A stretch of DNA of 64,000 nucleotides. Source: an uncultured Thermoguttaceae bacterium (GTDB lineage: Bacteria > Planctomycetota > Planctomycetia > Pirellulales > Thermoguttaceae). The stretch covers positions 1 through 64,000 of the forward strand of contig CALKER010000001.1 of the NCBI GenBank assembly GCA_938084835.1, given 5' to 3'. Each line of letters begins with the position of its first letter. The stretch's first letter is position 1. Positions 9,624 to 19,350 of this stretch are shown one piece after another. The notes below the pieces were generated by a model, which saw nothing but the letters and a program-made list of their open reading frames with translations, ran no database searches and was not told the DNA's origin. Made by a program: the position numbers and the translations under genes.

Positions 9624-9725
9624 TTGGCGCGTCTCGGGGAAGATCGAGGGCCGGACCCGTCCCGGCAGACCGCATGGGAGTGATTTTCCTTTCGAAGCCA
9701 AAGACGAGTTAGGAGGTATGAAAGC

Positions 9726-11132
9726 ATGAAGTTACCGCGGACAATCCTTCCTTGGCTTGCGTTGGTAAGTATTGGTCTCTGGGATGCTCAAGTGGTGGCT
9801 TGGGGCCCCCATCCGGAGATAACCCGGGCGGCATTGGAGGTACTGCCCAACCTCGCCGAAATTAAGTCACGCTACGGAGAACACAATGTCAACGCTCTGC
9901 TTCAACACTGTTGGCTTCCTGACCATCGAGGACGGGACCTGGGGCGATTTTATGCGGACGATTATCTGCTCATTCCCGCCATGCCCCGGCATATCAGCCA
10001 CGTCATGCCTCATGTGGAGGCGGCCTTCGAGCCGTATTTTCGCCGCGCTTTACAGGCTTTGCGAACGGAGTCGCCCGCTAATGCCCTGCGGCAAATCGGC
10101 CCGATTCTTCACTTTGTGGAGGACGTCGGAGCCCCACCCCACGCCAAGGCCAATTGTCCTCATCATGGTGAACTTGAGACCTGGGTGAATGCTAGCCTCA
10201 TTACCATTTCCGGGTACGAGCCACAACTTCTAGGGACTACCGAGGAGGAGGCCTGCGCCGGGCTTCTACGCCGCATTAAAGCTCTGGTGGCTTTTTCCGC
10301 GGAAAGAGCCGATCAGGCCCTGGCCCTCTTCCCCGATCGGGAAAAAATAGAACCCATCGTGCTGGAGTCGGCCCTTGAAACAGCCCGCGTGACTGCCGAT
10401 CTTTTGTACACGCTCTTCGTTCTCGGTGCGCAACAGGCCGATCTACCGGGAATGGCCCGGCTTGAAGTGAAAATCCGTGCACCATCACTTCCTGGCAACA
10501 ATGACCAGGAACCTCGAGTGGTGCTCCTAGGGACTTCCTTTTCCACCTTGGCCGAAGCAGACGCTTCCTCCGACACCGCTTTTTGGACCGGCACCGCGAA
10601 ATGGCGGAATCTACCCCCCGGTTCCTATCGTATGCTCGTATATCGTCCCGGCGCACTTCCTGCGGTGCACGAAATCACCCTTGAACCCGATACAAACGCG
10701 AGTGTCGAAGTAGAGCTCCTCCCCACCGATCCGCCCGGAAATTTGCTCTACAACCCAACTGGAAGCCTATCCACACTGGGGATCGAACAGCCCGATCGGT
10801 GGGCTTGGTCGCCCCAACGGGTTGGTCGCTTATGGCAGGGGGCTACAGTCCTCCTCCAACCGGGAGCCCGTTACCAACTTGGGGTAAAGATCCGCAAGAA
10901 AAATGACATTCGAGTCCAGTTTCTGGTAACGACTGTCGCGGCAGGCAAACCGCCTTCTGAAGCCGTCACCCAGCAGATTATCCTCTGGCCTAGCGAAGGA
11001 AAAGAGGCCCCGGAACCGGTGGAAATCATCGTGGATGCCGGTGCCTCAAGCGCAAGCCTGGTTCCCCAAGTGATCACCGATGTTTCGCTGGCGGAAGCCA
11101 TCGAAAGTATCTGGGCTGTTCTCCTCCCGTAA
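9726..11132 (+). CDS. Secreted zinc-dependent phospholipase C / S1-P1 nuclease-fold protein
   Basis: A 468-residue exported protein. A signal peptide covers about residues 1-26 (hydrophobic ILPWLALVSIGLWDAQVVAW). The N-terminal domain to about residue 240 resembles zinc-dependent phospholipase C and S1/P1 nucleases: WGPHPEITRAAL gives the N-terminal tryptophan-histidine zinc ligand, HCWLPDHRG a further set, and ILHFVEDVGAPPHA the H-x3-D core. The C-terminal half is beta-rich, with repeats resembling carboxypeptidase-regulatory or carbohydrate-binding sandwiches, and ends without a membrane anchor. Enzyme type (lipid or nucleic acid phosphodiesterase) cannot be decided. AGGAGGT eight bases upstream supports the ATG at 9726; another ATG at 9718 reads only three codons. 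The gene converges with the minus-strand HzsA-like gene, 23 bp away. Confidence 0.7.
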   Translation: MKLPRTILPWLALVSIGLWDAQVVAWGPHPEITRAALEVLPNLAEIKSRYGEHNVNALLQHCWLPDHRGRDLGRFYADDYLLIPAMPRHISHVMPHVEAAFEPYFRRALQALRTESPANALRQIGPILHFVEDVGAPPHAKANCPHHGELETWVNASLITISGYEPQLLGTTEEEACAGLLRRIKALVAFSAERADQALALFPDREKIEPIVLESALETARVTADLLYTLFVLGAQQADLPGMARLEVKIRAPSLPGNNDQEPRVVLLGTSFSTLAEADASSDTAFWTGTAKWRNLPPGSYRMLVYRPGALPAVHEITLEPDTNASVEVELLPTDPPGNLLYNPTGSLSTLGIEQPDRWAWSPQRVGRLWQGATVLLQPGARYQLGVKIRKKNDIRVQFLVTTVAAGKPPSEAVTQQIILWPSEGKEAPEPVEIIVDAGASSASLVPQVITDVSLAEAIESIWAVLLP

Positions 11133-11155
11133 ACACGCAATCGGTGAAGGTGGAA

Positions 11156-14100
11156 TTAGTTTTGCGGCGAAAGTGAGGGGAATCCCAACTGCGGCTCAAC
11201 TACCCCTGGGGACGATGACCGCAGGACAACCCGAAAGCCGACATCAAAGACGCGATGCCAGGGCCAGTGCCCCCGGCGGATTGCGGCGTGTGCCCATCGC
11301 GGCGGGGTGAAAAAGGATCCTCCGCGAACAACCCGACGCACATCCTCCGTTGAGCACATTCTCTCCGCCTGAGCTTGTTGACCTGCGGTGGCAAGACGGG
11401 CAGGCATGTACAGGGACTTTGTCCACTCGGCAGCATTGCCGTGCATATCATAAAGTCCCCATGCGTTGGGGGTATAATTTCCTACCGGTGCTGTTACAAT
11501 AAAGTGGTCGTTGAACCGCGTGTCCGCAAGACGAGCCCCTTCGGGAAGAAGATGTTCCAAACCACCAGTGATTGGCGGCATCAATGCCTGCCCGAAAGAG
11601 ATGTCGGCCAAGTTCGCGAAAGCGGAAAAATCGCTGTCCAAATCGCCAAAGAAAAACGCCGATGGACTTCCCGCCCGAGCCGCATACTCCCACTCCTCCT
11701 CTGTGGGCAGATCGAAGGCCAGACCGGTGTGCTCGCTAAGCCACCGGCAAAAACCCATGGCCTCCACCCATGAGACGCGAACAACCGGTTGGTCCGGCTC
11801 ATGCAAAGGCAACCCTTGCGAATCGGAATGGGGTACCCGTTTCTGATAATATCGCGGGTTATGTCCCGGCATGAACAAGCGGAACTGCCGGTTGGTAATC
11901 TCGAAAGCAGACATCCACAGAGGTTGATCAAGGACGAAGGTCCGGCGAGGGTGACCGGGATAAGAGTCGTCCCCACCACCGATCGTACACATTCCCGGTG
12001 GAATAAGAACGAGATGGAGGGGTTCGCCCCCCGGTAACAGCACCGTTTTGGTCCACTGGCCGAAAGTTTGCTGGCGTGCGCGAGCTTCCTCCGGGCTCAT
12101 CCCGACCAGCTGAGTCTTAACCTCCGCCGCATGGCCGCTAGTTGCGGCATCGATTTTCGGGTGGGCGGTGGCTGTGGGGCGATAGCCGACTAGTCCCGTG
12201 GGTACCTCTTCCGGATCAAAAGGCGGGCCTCCCCACTGGTCCCACATCTGCTTGCGACGGGCGACCATGGCGTCCGGGACAGGAAAAACCTCACTCCAAC
12301 TTCCGTGGCAGGGGGCATTAAGGTCGATCCACGTCACCAGCCGATCCCATGCCTCGGCGTCAAGCCGGACACCGTAATGACCTGCCAGCAGAAGTTGCAC
12401 CAAGGGACTGGTGTCGGCGTGGTACTCCCCCGGTGTCAACAGCGACACGTCATCCTCGATTCCGACACGGCGGATGTACGGGATGAGGGCTTCGTAAGCG
12501 GGAGCGTACCGGAAGATTCCTCCCGTAGCGGCAGCCACGGCGGGATGCATTCTCTCCCGTCCCAACCGCGAAATGGGCAGTCCGCGGTAGTCGGGGACCG
12601 CCTCAGGAGGACGAAGATCCGGCTGGGCTTTGGTCCCATCATGGCATCCCACACAATGGAAGTTAACAACCGGTTGGACCTCGCGAAGAAAGGAAAACCC
12701 ACGTGGCGGTCCATACCAGGGATCAACTGAGCGAGGGGTTTGCACAGCAGCCTGGGCCAACCCGGTGGCCGTCTCCCCCGGCGGCTCATGACATCCTACG
12801 CAGGAAACCTTTTCGCCCGGCATGGCGGTAACCCAACTCCGCATCAGCTGCACCGCTTTGCCCTCGGCATCCAAAGCCTGAAAGGCAATCGGTGTATTAG
12901 CCGGTACCCGAAAAACCGCCGAGCCGTCTTCGCCCAAAGGGACAGTCCCCACAAGCCACATGACTTCCCAGGGTCCGCCATAGCCGATCACATCCGGACC
13001 GGCCAGTCCCGGATAACCAAAATGGTAAGCAATCACTCGCAAACTCCGAATTGTGCCACGAGGCACACCGGCCAAGCCTGGTCCGCGATAAATATCGTGC
13101 AAGTAAACAACCGCCTCTTTTTCTCGAAGGTCCACCCTCGATGCCACCACCGGTGGACGCGGTGAGGCTTTCAACGGCAGGGGCTCCAACAGGGCCCACT
13201 CCGGCTCTTCTTTCACCAAGATGAGATTGTCGAACACATCGGCCAGGTAAATTCCCCACAGTGCCCCCGGTCGGGGTTGACAGGAGACAAGGAAATACTT
13301 GTCGCTTAAGGGAATCGGATGGAGGAAGCGGGGCCAGTCGTCCTTCACCAGTTCGTCGGCTATCCTTTTTTGCACCGGCTCACCTCGTCCGCTTATTCGG
13401 GCAACGATCCCTGTCTCCTCATACCAACCGCGTGAGAAATCCACAAGAACAAGCCAGCCCAAACGATGCGGTCCGTGATAACCGGAGAGAATGGCCACCA
13501 GCCGCTGACTTGCGCCAGGTAAAGCTCGGGCAAAATATAGGGCGTTGGGAAACCATGAATTACTTCCATATACCGCCCGCTGCCCTGTGCCATCCGGATT
13601 CATCACCATAAGTTGACGAAGATAAATGTGGTTGATCCCCGTGTAATCCCATCGGTTAAAAAGCACCTGCCCCGTCGGCAAAACCACCGGGTGCAAATCG
13701 TGATCTTGGTCGAAGCACAGACGGCGAACCGTCCGTCGGTCAGGCTCCAACCGGTAGAGGTTGATCACCCTCTTTAGTCCATGCCAGCATGGCACCGCCT
13801 GAAAGCAAGCCGTGGACGCAAAAATGATGCTTTCATCCGGCAGATAACAGGCATCCATCACGTCCACATCTGGCGGTGTTTCTATCACCTGACGAGTTTC
13901 GCCCGTCCTCAAATCAAGCTCCATGAGCTTCCAGTTGATCGCATCCGATTGTGTAAACAAAAGCCGCCAGCCATCGTAGTGCAGATCTACCTCGCCTACG
14001 TAGCCATCGTGTCGAGGCCGATAAAGAGTTCGAAACGTACCCTCGGGGGCCACCGGTTCGAGAATTGCCAGTTCGTTATCGTAGCCGGTGCGAGCCAGGG

Positions 14101-14578
14101 ACGAATTACACTCATGGTTGGAAGGCATGCCCAGCTCAAGCCCCGCAGGCCCACGTGCCATAGGCTTGCCGGTTGGCGAAAGCCACCTGGGTCGACGCTT
14201 CACGACAAGAAGCTTACCAAATTGCAAAAGCGGATGCCGCCGCACATACTCCGCCTGAAGTTCTCGCAGCGACAGTTGCGTCTGTCCGCGACTTTGTGGT
14301 GCCACCATCAACGATTGCCGAAGTTCCGTAAGCCGACTAAGAAACATCTGGGCAGGAAAGCGCTCGGGCGGGAAATCCTGTGCGAGGTCCGCCACGGCCC
14401 GTTGCAAGGTGTCGATCTGGTAGAGGAGCCAATCTTCCGGAGGATCGCCCCTATCGGCCGGCTTCTGTTGAGCCCGGCCATCGACCGAAGAGATCGCAAT
14501 CGCGACTCCCATCGCAAGCACGAGGTTGAGCCCAATAAAGTCCCTCTGGAGCACAAAGCCAGCTCGAACTTGGGTCAT
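11156..14578 (-). CDS. HzsA-like protein with two CXXCH motifs fused to a SUMF1 (FGE-fold) domain
   Basis: A 1140-residue exported protein. After a signal sequence (about residues 13-35) comes a propeller-like region with HPVVLPTGQVLFNRWDY and PIPLSDKYFLV, the pattern of hydrazine synthase alpha-like (HZS_alpha) proteins. Two c-type haem motifs follow: CVGCH at 593-597 and CVGCH at 642-646, the second in a cytochrome-like VVNFHCVGCHDG context. Residues about 845-1130 form a SUMF1 domain (MHGNAAEW, RRVVRGGSF). Formylglycine-generating enzymes have a cysteine pair just after RGGSF; here the sequence is RGGSFFTPPRWA, so sulfatase-activating activity is not expected. ATG 14578 is preferred because GGGAG lies nine bases upstream; two upstream ATGs lack such a site. 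A sulfatase gene is 577 bp upstream. Function unknown; a periplasmic redox or ligand-binding role is inference. Confidence 0.8.
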   Translation of the reverse strand: MTQVRAGFVLQRDFIGLNLVLAMGVAIAISSVDGRAQQKPADRGDPPEDWLLYQIDTLQRAVADLAQDFPPERFPAQMFLSRLTELRQSLMVAPQSRGQTQLSLRELQAEYVRRHPLLQFGKLLVVKRRPRWLSPTGKPMARGPAGLELGMPSNHECNSSLARTGYDNELAILEPVAPEGTFRTLYRPRHDGYVGEVDLHYDGWRLLFTQSDAINWKLMELDLRTGETRQVIETPPDVDVMDACYLPDESIIFASTACFQAVPCWHGLKRVINLYRLEPDRRTVRRLCFDQDHDLHPVVLPTGQVLFNRWDYTGINHIYLRQLMVMNPDGTGQRAVYGSNSWFPNALYFARALPGASQRLVAILSGYHGPHRLGWLVLVDFSRGWYEETGIVARISGRGEPVQKRIADELVKDDWPRFLHPIPLSDKYFLVSCQPRPGALWGIYLADVFDNLILVKEEPEWALLEPLPLKASPRPPVVASRVDLREKEAVVYLHDIYRGPGLAGVPRGTIRSLRVIAYHFGYPGLAGPDVIGYGGPWEVMWLVGTVPLGEDGSAVFRVPANTPIAFQALDAEGKAVQLMRSWVTAMPGEKVSCVGCHEPPGETATGLAQAAVQTPRSVDPWYGPPRGFSFLREVQPVVNFHCVGCHDGTKAQPDLRPPEAVPDYRGLPISRLGRERMHPAVAAATGGIFRYAPAYEALIPYIRRVGIEDDVSLLTPGEYHADTSPLVQLLLAGHYGVRLDAEAWDRLVTWIDLNAPCHGSWSEVFPVPDAMVARRKQMWDQWGGPPFDPEEVPTGLVGYRPTATAHPKIDAATSGHAAEVKTQLVGMSPEEARARQQTFGQWTKTVLLPGGEPLHLVLIPPGMCTIGGGDDSYPGHPRRTFVLDQPLWMSAFEITNRQFRLFMPGHNPRYYQKRVPHSDSQGLPLHEPDQPVVRVSWVEAMGFCRWLSEHTGLAFDLPTEEEWEYAARAGSPSAFFFGDLDSDFSAFANLADISFGQALMPPITGGLEHLLPEGARLADTRFNDHFIVTAPVGNYTPNAWGLYDMHGNAAEWTKSLYMPARLATAGQQAQAERMCSTEDVRRVVRGGSFFTPPRWAHAAIRRGHWPWHRVFDVGFRVVLRSSSPGVVEPQLGFPSLSPQN

Positions 14579-15154
14579 CGCCTGTGACTCCCTGCGAAAA
14601 GCCATATTTCGGCAAAAGTTTTCGGCAACTTCCAACAAGGCATTCGCTTGCGGAGGGACAAATCGTGGTCCATTTAGCCGTCAATCCTAAGAGGTTGCGG
14701 CATTCCCCCGGGTCGCCACTTGTCCCGCCACCCGCAAATCATCACGGGCCAGCATGCGGTTACGTCCTCACCGATAGACAAGCCCAGCTTTGTTTACCGC
14801 TTGCGCCAAAAAAGTGAAACATTTCCCCACCCACAAGCAGTACCTTGCACTTATTCACGTCCAGTTTAGGAGCTTGCTGGCCGCCCAGTCATGGGAGAAA
14901 TGTCTTTGAATATCTGACCGGCATCGGTCGACCGGAATTGGTACATGTGTTCACATTCTCCGGAGTGCAAAAGCCGCTCAACATCTCGCAATGCGCTTGT
15001 GGTCACGCAGAATTTAGCGCTATCCGGAAACTAAAAGCCCTATAGGGCCACCCGATTAATGCCAGCTGCCGGTCGATTTTCTGCCGTGACATGGCCTTTG
15101 GCTTGCGCCTGAGAGTTGGCCGGCAATTTCCATAACCACCCTGCTTCCTTCTCC
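14579..15154. other. Intergenic spacer, no gene recognised
   Basis: Lies between two minus-strand genes, sulfatase and HzsA-like fusion. Apart from the GGGAG ribosome-binding site of the downstream gene I see no gene, RNA or clear repeat. Its length suggests the two genes have separate promoters. Confidence 0.45.
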
Positions 15155-16675
15155 TCACTGGCCAGCAAGTGAGGTGTCGGGTGAGGCAAGAAGAGCCTCC
15201 GCGCGCTTGCGTGGTCGTTCTCGGCCGGAACGTTCCTCCGCGCCTGCCCGTGGTCCCTCCCTCCGATTGATTTGAGGTAGCCATCGCGCAAGCTCCTCTT
15301 TGACCCGGGCATACTCGGGACGATCGGCCAGGTTAGTCCATTCCAAGGGATCTGTGTGATGATCGTAAAGTTCTTCACCTCCGTCGCTATAACGGATGTA
15401 CCGATAGCGTTCGGAGCGAACGGCGTGGTTCATGTACCCATATGTTGTCACCACAGGACGCTCCCAAGGCGCCTCAGGATTTTTAAGCAGGGGAACCAAA
15501 CTGCGGCCTTCTACTTGAGGCGGGATATTCAAACCTGCAAGCTCACACAAAGTGGGGTAGAGATCGACTAAACTGACAGTTCGTTCACACCGACTTCCCG
15601 GTTTCGTAAGGCCAGGAGCCACGATAATCAAAGGAACGCGTGTTGCTTCCTCCCAAAGAGCAAATTTTCGCCAGTGCTGCTTTTGCCCAAGGTGCCAGCC
15701 GTGATCCCCCCACACCACCACAATTGTGTTGTTTGCGTACGGACTTTGATCGAAAGCCTGAAGCAGCCGCCCCACTTGAGCATCCACAAAAGCGATGCTG
15801 GCCAAATATCCTTGGACAGCACGATGCCAGTTGTTGGTGGCAAGGACCCGAGCATGGTCGCCTGTAGGATTTGCCATTCTTATGCCTGCGGGGGGAACAT
15901 CATCAAGATCGTCCTCCTTTACCTTGGGCAAGACTATCTCCGAGAGGGGAAACTGCTCGAAATATGGCCGCGGCACATACCATGGTAAGTGGGGACGAAA
16001 GTATCCTACTGCCAGAAAGAAGGGCCGATCATGATGCTCCTTCAGAAAGTCGATGGCCCAATCCGTCAACTTGCTATCCCCCATGGCGGCATCATCGACA
16101 TCGAGCGGGCCCCAATCGAATTGCGCCGCATTGAGGATCCCGTTGAGGGGTCTCTGCGGCGGAAGCGGATCCGCCGGCCGAGCCCAGTACATCTCCCACG
16201 ATAGGACATCGTTAAAAGGTCCATGAAATAACTTACCGCCACCGAAGACTTTGTAACCGTGTTGACGAAAATGCTGGAAGAGCGTGACGGCATCGGGAAG
16301 CTGTGGCCGCCAAGGGTTGTCGTTCCGATACACCCCCGAGGTTGCCGGCATCACTCCTGTCAACAGGGCCACCCGCGAGGGATTGCAGGCCGGGGCCGCA
16401 CAGTAGGCGCGCGTGAAGACCATGCCTCGTGCCGCCAGGCCATCCAAATGCGCCGTCCGTGCTTGGGGATGACCACCGAGAAAGCCCGCCCAGTCGTTCA
16501 GATCGTCAATGGCAATAAAAAGGATATTCGGGCGGTCTCCCCTTGTAGGCGATGGCCTTTCGCTCGCGAGACAAAAGCCTCCTACAAAAAGGACCCCTAC
16601 AAGGCAGAAGCTCAGGATAATCCGTAGCAAACTTCGGGGCCGGCCACTCAAGGAGAGAACCATGTTGGGGATCAT
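15155..16675 (-). CDS. Sulfatase, iduronate-2-sulfatase-like
   Basis: Exported arylsulfatase of the alkaline-phosphatase superfamily, probably desulfating sulfated polysaccharides. A signal sequence at about residues 14-37 precedes the metal-binding start RPNILFIAIDDLNDW. The catalytic C97 lies in CNPSR followed by VALLTG; this cysteine is normally converted to formylglycine. Later signatures include FLAVGYFRPHLPW, VVVWGDHGWHLG with metal-binding Asp-His, and LVDLYPTLCELAGL. The length of 506 residues and the FxRPHLPW motif match the iduronate-2-sulfatase-like subgroup abundant in planctomycetes. AGGAG eight bases upstream supports ATG 16675. No sulfatase-maturing enzyme is evident in the window: the nearby SUMF1 domain lacks the catalytic cysteines. 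Substrate cannot be read from sequence. Confidence 0.93.
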   Translation of the reverse strand: MIPNMVLSLSGRPRSLLRIILSFCLVGVLFVGGFCLASERPSPTRGDRPNILFIAIDDLNDWAGFLGGHPQARTAHLDGLAARGMVFTRAYCAAPACNPSRVALLTGVMPATSGVYRNDNPWRPQLPDAVTLFQHFRQHGYKVFGGGKLFHGPFNDVLSWEMYWARPADPLPPQRPLNGILNAAQFDWGPLDVDDAAMGDSKLTDWAIDFLKEHHDRPFFLAVGYFRPHLPWYVPRPYFEQFPLSEIVLPKVKEDDLDDVPPAGIRMANPTGDHARVLATNNWHRAVQGYLASIAFVDAQVGRLLQAFDQSPYANNTIVVVWGDHGWHLGQKQHWRKFALWEEATRVPLIIVAPGLTKPGSRCERTVSLVDLYPTLCELAGLNIPPQVEGRSLVPLLKNPEAPWERPVVTTYGYMNHAVRSERYRYIRYSDGGEELYDHHTDPLEWTNLADRPEYARVKEELARWLPQINRREGPRAGAEERSGRERPRKRAEALLASPDTSLAGQ

Positions 16676-17265
16676 TTCGGGGCTCCTTCTTTTTTTCCCG
16701 GTGAACGCTATCTCCAGCCTTCAACGTAGCACGTTTATGTTGAGGGCATGACTGCCCTTGAACCCATGGTCTGCCATCGAGGGCACTCCCGGCTGGCCAG
16801 GCGGTAGCGCTCTTTTTTACACCGGGGCGGTCGGAGGGTAACGTACCCCGGCAGGCGGTATTACCCGCCGAAACACTTCCTCATTATGCCACGGAAAGAG
16901 CGGTTGTCCCAGGAGTCATCCGAAGTGCACCCCCACCGCCTCTGGGGCCCTTCCTCTTCTGAGTTTGCCTTTTGCGGTATAACTTTTGATCCGGATATGG
17001 ATTCAACCCCTGGGCCAGATTGCCACGCCCCTGAAATTGGGTGGGAGGCTACCCTAGGAGCCAGATGTCAACCGGCATGCCTTGGCAATCCATATCCCGC
17101 GGAGATAGAGATATCCGCGGCTGAAAGCCCCCTTGAGCCAAGACGGGCCGGAGGTTCACACCCTTATGCAACTCCGATTACTTCACTCTGGGCGTGGCCT
17201 GCCAGTGGGAAGGTGGGCTTGCTTCCCAAGGTGTGAAACCTTAGGTTCGTTGGCAGCCGAATTGG
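16676..17265. other. Intergenic spacer between divergent genes, with a GC-box repeat
   Basis: Separates the minus-strand sulfatase from the plus-strand flippase and should hold both promoters. ATATCCCGCGG at 17092-17102 and ATATCCGCGG at 17111-17120 form a direct repeat in which CCGCGG is also an inverted repeat. No gene is visible. Confidence 0.4.
17092..17120. repeat. CCGCGG-containing direct/inverted repeat
   Basis: ATATC(C)CGCGG occurs twice, about 18-19 bp apart. The outer CCGCGG boxes (17097-17102 and 17115-17120) are palindromic, so the element also reads as a dyad. It lies about 150 bp before the flippase start, in a position suitable for an operator; function unproven. Confidence 0.4.
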
Positions 17266-18888
17266 TTGAGGAACAGTTCCTTGAAAGACCGGCAGCAATG
17301 CGGACAACATGCCCACGGAAATGCCACCGGTGAGACCAACGCCGGGTGGAACGAGTCGCAACGGGCAAACCGCACGAATCTGGCCGAGCAGATCCGCCGC
17401 GGGGCTAGCGCTGCGGTCCTCATCGAGGCAGGGCACCAACTCCTCAATCTGCTATTCCTGGCGATGCTCTACCGTGCCTTAGGGCTGGAACCCTACGGTC
17501 TTTTGGCGATGGTGGTTCCCTTGTTATACCTGGCACGGATTGTGGTCACTTCCGGGCTTGATGTGGCTACGATCCAGCGATCGGGCCTCGACTTTTATCA
17601 AGTATCATCGCTTTTCTGGGTGCAGCAAGTGCGTGGTCTGGTGATGAGCGTGGCGATGGTAGGCGTGGCGCCGGCTGTGGCATGGTTTTACGGCGAGCCC
17701 AGGCTAGCAAGTATCACCGCAGCGCTTGCGGGAACCAACCTTTTGGCCACCTTGGGGATGCAGCATTTCGCCCTCCTGCAACGGCGGTTACGGCTGGGAA
17801 CAGCGGCCGCGATCCGACTGTTAGCCGGGATAGCCGGTTGTGGCGCAGCCCTTTGGGCAGCCGCCCGTCAATGGCACGTTTGGGCCCTTGTGCTCCAAAT
17901 GTACGTGGAGCTGGCCGTATTTGCCTTTCTTGCATGGTGGTGCCAGCCCTTTTGGCCACGCTTCCACTGGCGTCAGTCTGGTACGCGAAGCATGATCCGG
18001 TTTGGTGGTCAATGCGCCTGGGCTAATATCATGTACTTTGTGATGAGCCAGTTCGACAAAGTAGCCGTGGGGTACACCCTGGGTACTCAGGCGGCCGCCC
18101 TTTACAGCCAAGCTTATCAGCTCGCCTCCAAGCCTACCCAATTGGTAATCACTCGGCTTACGGGGATCATGTTGCCGGCATTATCCCGCGCCCAAGGTGA
18201 TCGGGAATTTTTTAGGACATTACTTGTAAATTCTCTTCGCTTGATCGGCGTCACGATGTTCCCCGCCGGCGTGGGCCTTGCCCTTGTGGCTCCCGAAGTG
18301 ATGCTGGTCCTAGGGGGCGAAGCCTGGCGGCCGGCTGGACCACTTCTTGCGATCCTGGCGCTAACGATCCTTTTTCAAGGTTTCGTGCAAAGCTTCGGGA
18401 CTGTCCTCGCTGCTGCCGGGGAAGGGACCATTCTTGCCCGCACCTGCACTCTAATTGCCGGGATCCAGTGTGCCGCCGTCTTATTGGGGCTGTGGATAGG
18501 CCGGCACATCGGTTACCCCCTTGCCGCAGCAGCCACAAGCTACACCGTAGCGCTTGGGCTTGTGATCTTTCCCCTCTACCTTGCCATCGTGCTGAAAGTG
18601 GCAGACGTTTCGATCGTCAGGGCGATCCAGGCCCTATGGTCCCCGGCCCGCGCCACGCTGGTAATGGGCGCTGCAGTTGGCGGAACGCGGTGGATCATTA
18701 CATCGGCAGAGCATCTTCCGGAGATGGGGCGCCTCGTCGTATTAATCCCAATTGGCGTTTTTACTTATATGGCGACCATTTGGCCGGAACTTCGCCGGTT
18801 AGGCCGCTTGTTATGGTCGGGAAGTACTTCCTCCGAAGTCGCGGCTGCCACTTCCGACGAACCGTTCCCTGCTCCAAACGGGAAATAA
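17266..18888 (+). CDS. Oligosaccharide flippase (Wzx/MATE-like polysaccharide exporter)
   Basis: Inner-membrane protein of about 500-540 residues with roughly 12-14 hydrophobic helices, matching the polysaccharide biosynthesis/flippase group of the MOP superfamily that moves lipid-linked glycans across the membrane. Family-like features include an N-terminal helix with YRALGLEPYGLLAM, FGGQCAWANIMYFVMSQFDKVAVGYTLG in the middle, and QAYQLASKPTQLV. The start is uncertain: the frame opens at TTG 17266, there is no in-frame ATG before the first membrane helix, and the first 45 residues are polar. No glycosyltransferase or polymerase genes are adjacent, so it is an orphan here. Its 3' end is covered by a 26 bp direct repeat that re-occurs just after the stop codon. 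Confidence 0.8.
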   Translation: MRNSSLKDRQQCGQHAHGNATGETNAGWNESQRANRTNLAEQIRRGASAAVLIEAGHQLLNLLFLAMLYRALGLEPYGLLAMVVPLLYLARIVVTSGLDVATIQRSGLDFYQVSSLFWVQQVRGLVMSVAMVGVAPAVAWFYGEPRLASITAALAGTNLLATLGMQHFALLQRRLRLGTAAAIRLLAGIAGCGAALWAAARQWHVWALVLQMYVELAVFAFLAWWCQPFWPRFHWRQSGTRSMIRFGGQCAWANIMYFVMSQFDKVAVGYTLGTQAAALYSQAYQLASKPTQLVITRLTGIMLPALSRAQGDREFFRTLLVNSLRLIGVTMFPAGVGLALVAPEVMLVLGGEAWRPAGPLLAILALTILFQGFVQSFGTVLAAAGEGTILARTCTLIAGIQCAAVLLGLWIGRHIGYPLAAAATSYTVALGLVIFPLYLAIVLKVADVSIVRAIQALWSPARATLVMGAAVGGTRWIITSAEHLPEMGRLVVLIPIGVFTYMATIWPELRRLGRLLWSGSTSSEVAAATSDEPFPAPNGK

Positions 18889-18914
18889 GACGAACCATTC
18901 CCTACTCCGAACGG
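18856..18914. repeat. Direct repeat, 26 bp x2, period 33, straddling the flippase stop codon
   Basis: Copy 1 (18856-18881) encodes part of the flippase C-terminus; copy 2 (18889-18914) lies immediately past the TAA. They share GACGAACC, TTCCCT, CTCC and AACGG and differ only by three G/A transitions. Confidence 0.8.
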
Positions 18915-19350
18915 AAAAAAGAAATAGCTAGAAGGGGCCGCGTACTCCTTTCGCCTGCTTCGGAGCTGGTTTCATCCGGCACTTGGGGAATGCGGTGCCC
19001 TCAGACGGCACGGTTTGCGGTACTTGGTGGGTCGCGGGAGTCTCCGGGTGGGCAAAAAACACCAAAGGAAGCGCCCGCGTGAAGCTTGTCTTCTGCGGAT
19101 ACCACAGTCTCTCCCCGGTTTTTGCACCGCAAGTATTCTGCAGCAAAGAAATGTTGCGCACGGCAAGTTGCTGGGAGAGTATGGGAATCCTCCCGCCGCC
19201 GAGCTGCTGACTCGTTCCTCGAAAGCTAATACCACCTAAACGCAGATGAAGGACCTCAACGCGGAATCTCCCCGACGCCTGCCACGATCTTTCGTGCGGG
19301 TAGACCGGCTGTCAACGCTTCCGCGTCAACGCAGCCGCTTATTTCCTCTG
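18889..19350. other. Spacer between convergent genes, no gene recognised
   Basis: Lies between the plus-strand flippase and minus-strand ThuA gene. Besides the second copy of the 26 bp repeat I see no gene and no clear bidirectional terminator. Confidence 0.4.

Noticed and set aside
9718..9729. Three-codon leader peptide before the phospholipase-like gene
   Set aside because: Its ATG abuts AGGAGGT with no spacing, while the gene's own ATG at 9726 has ideal spacing, so the minigene is probably not translated.
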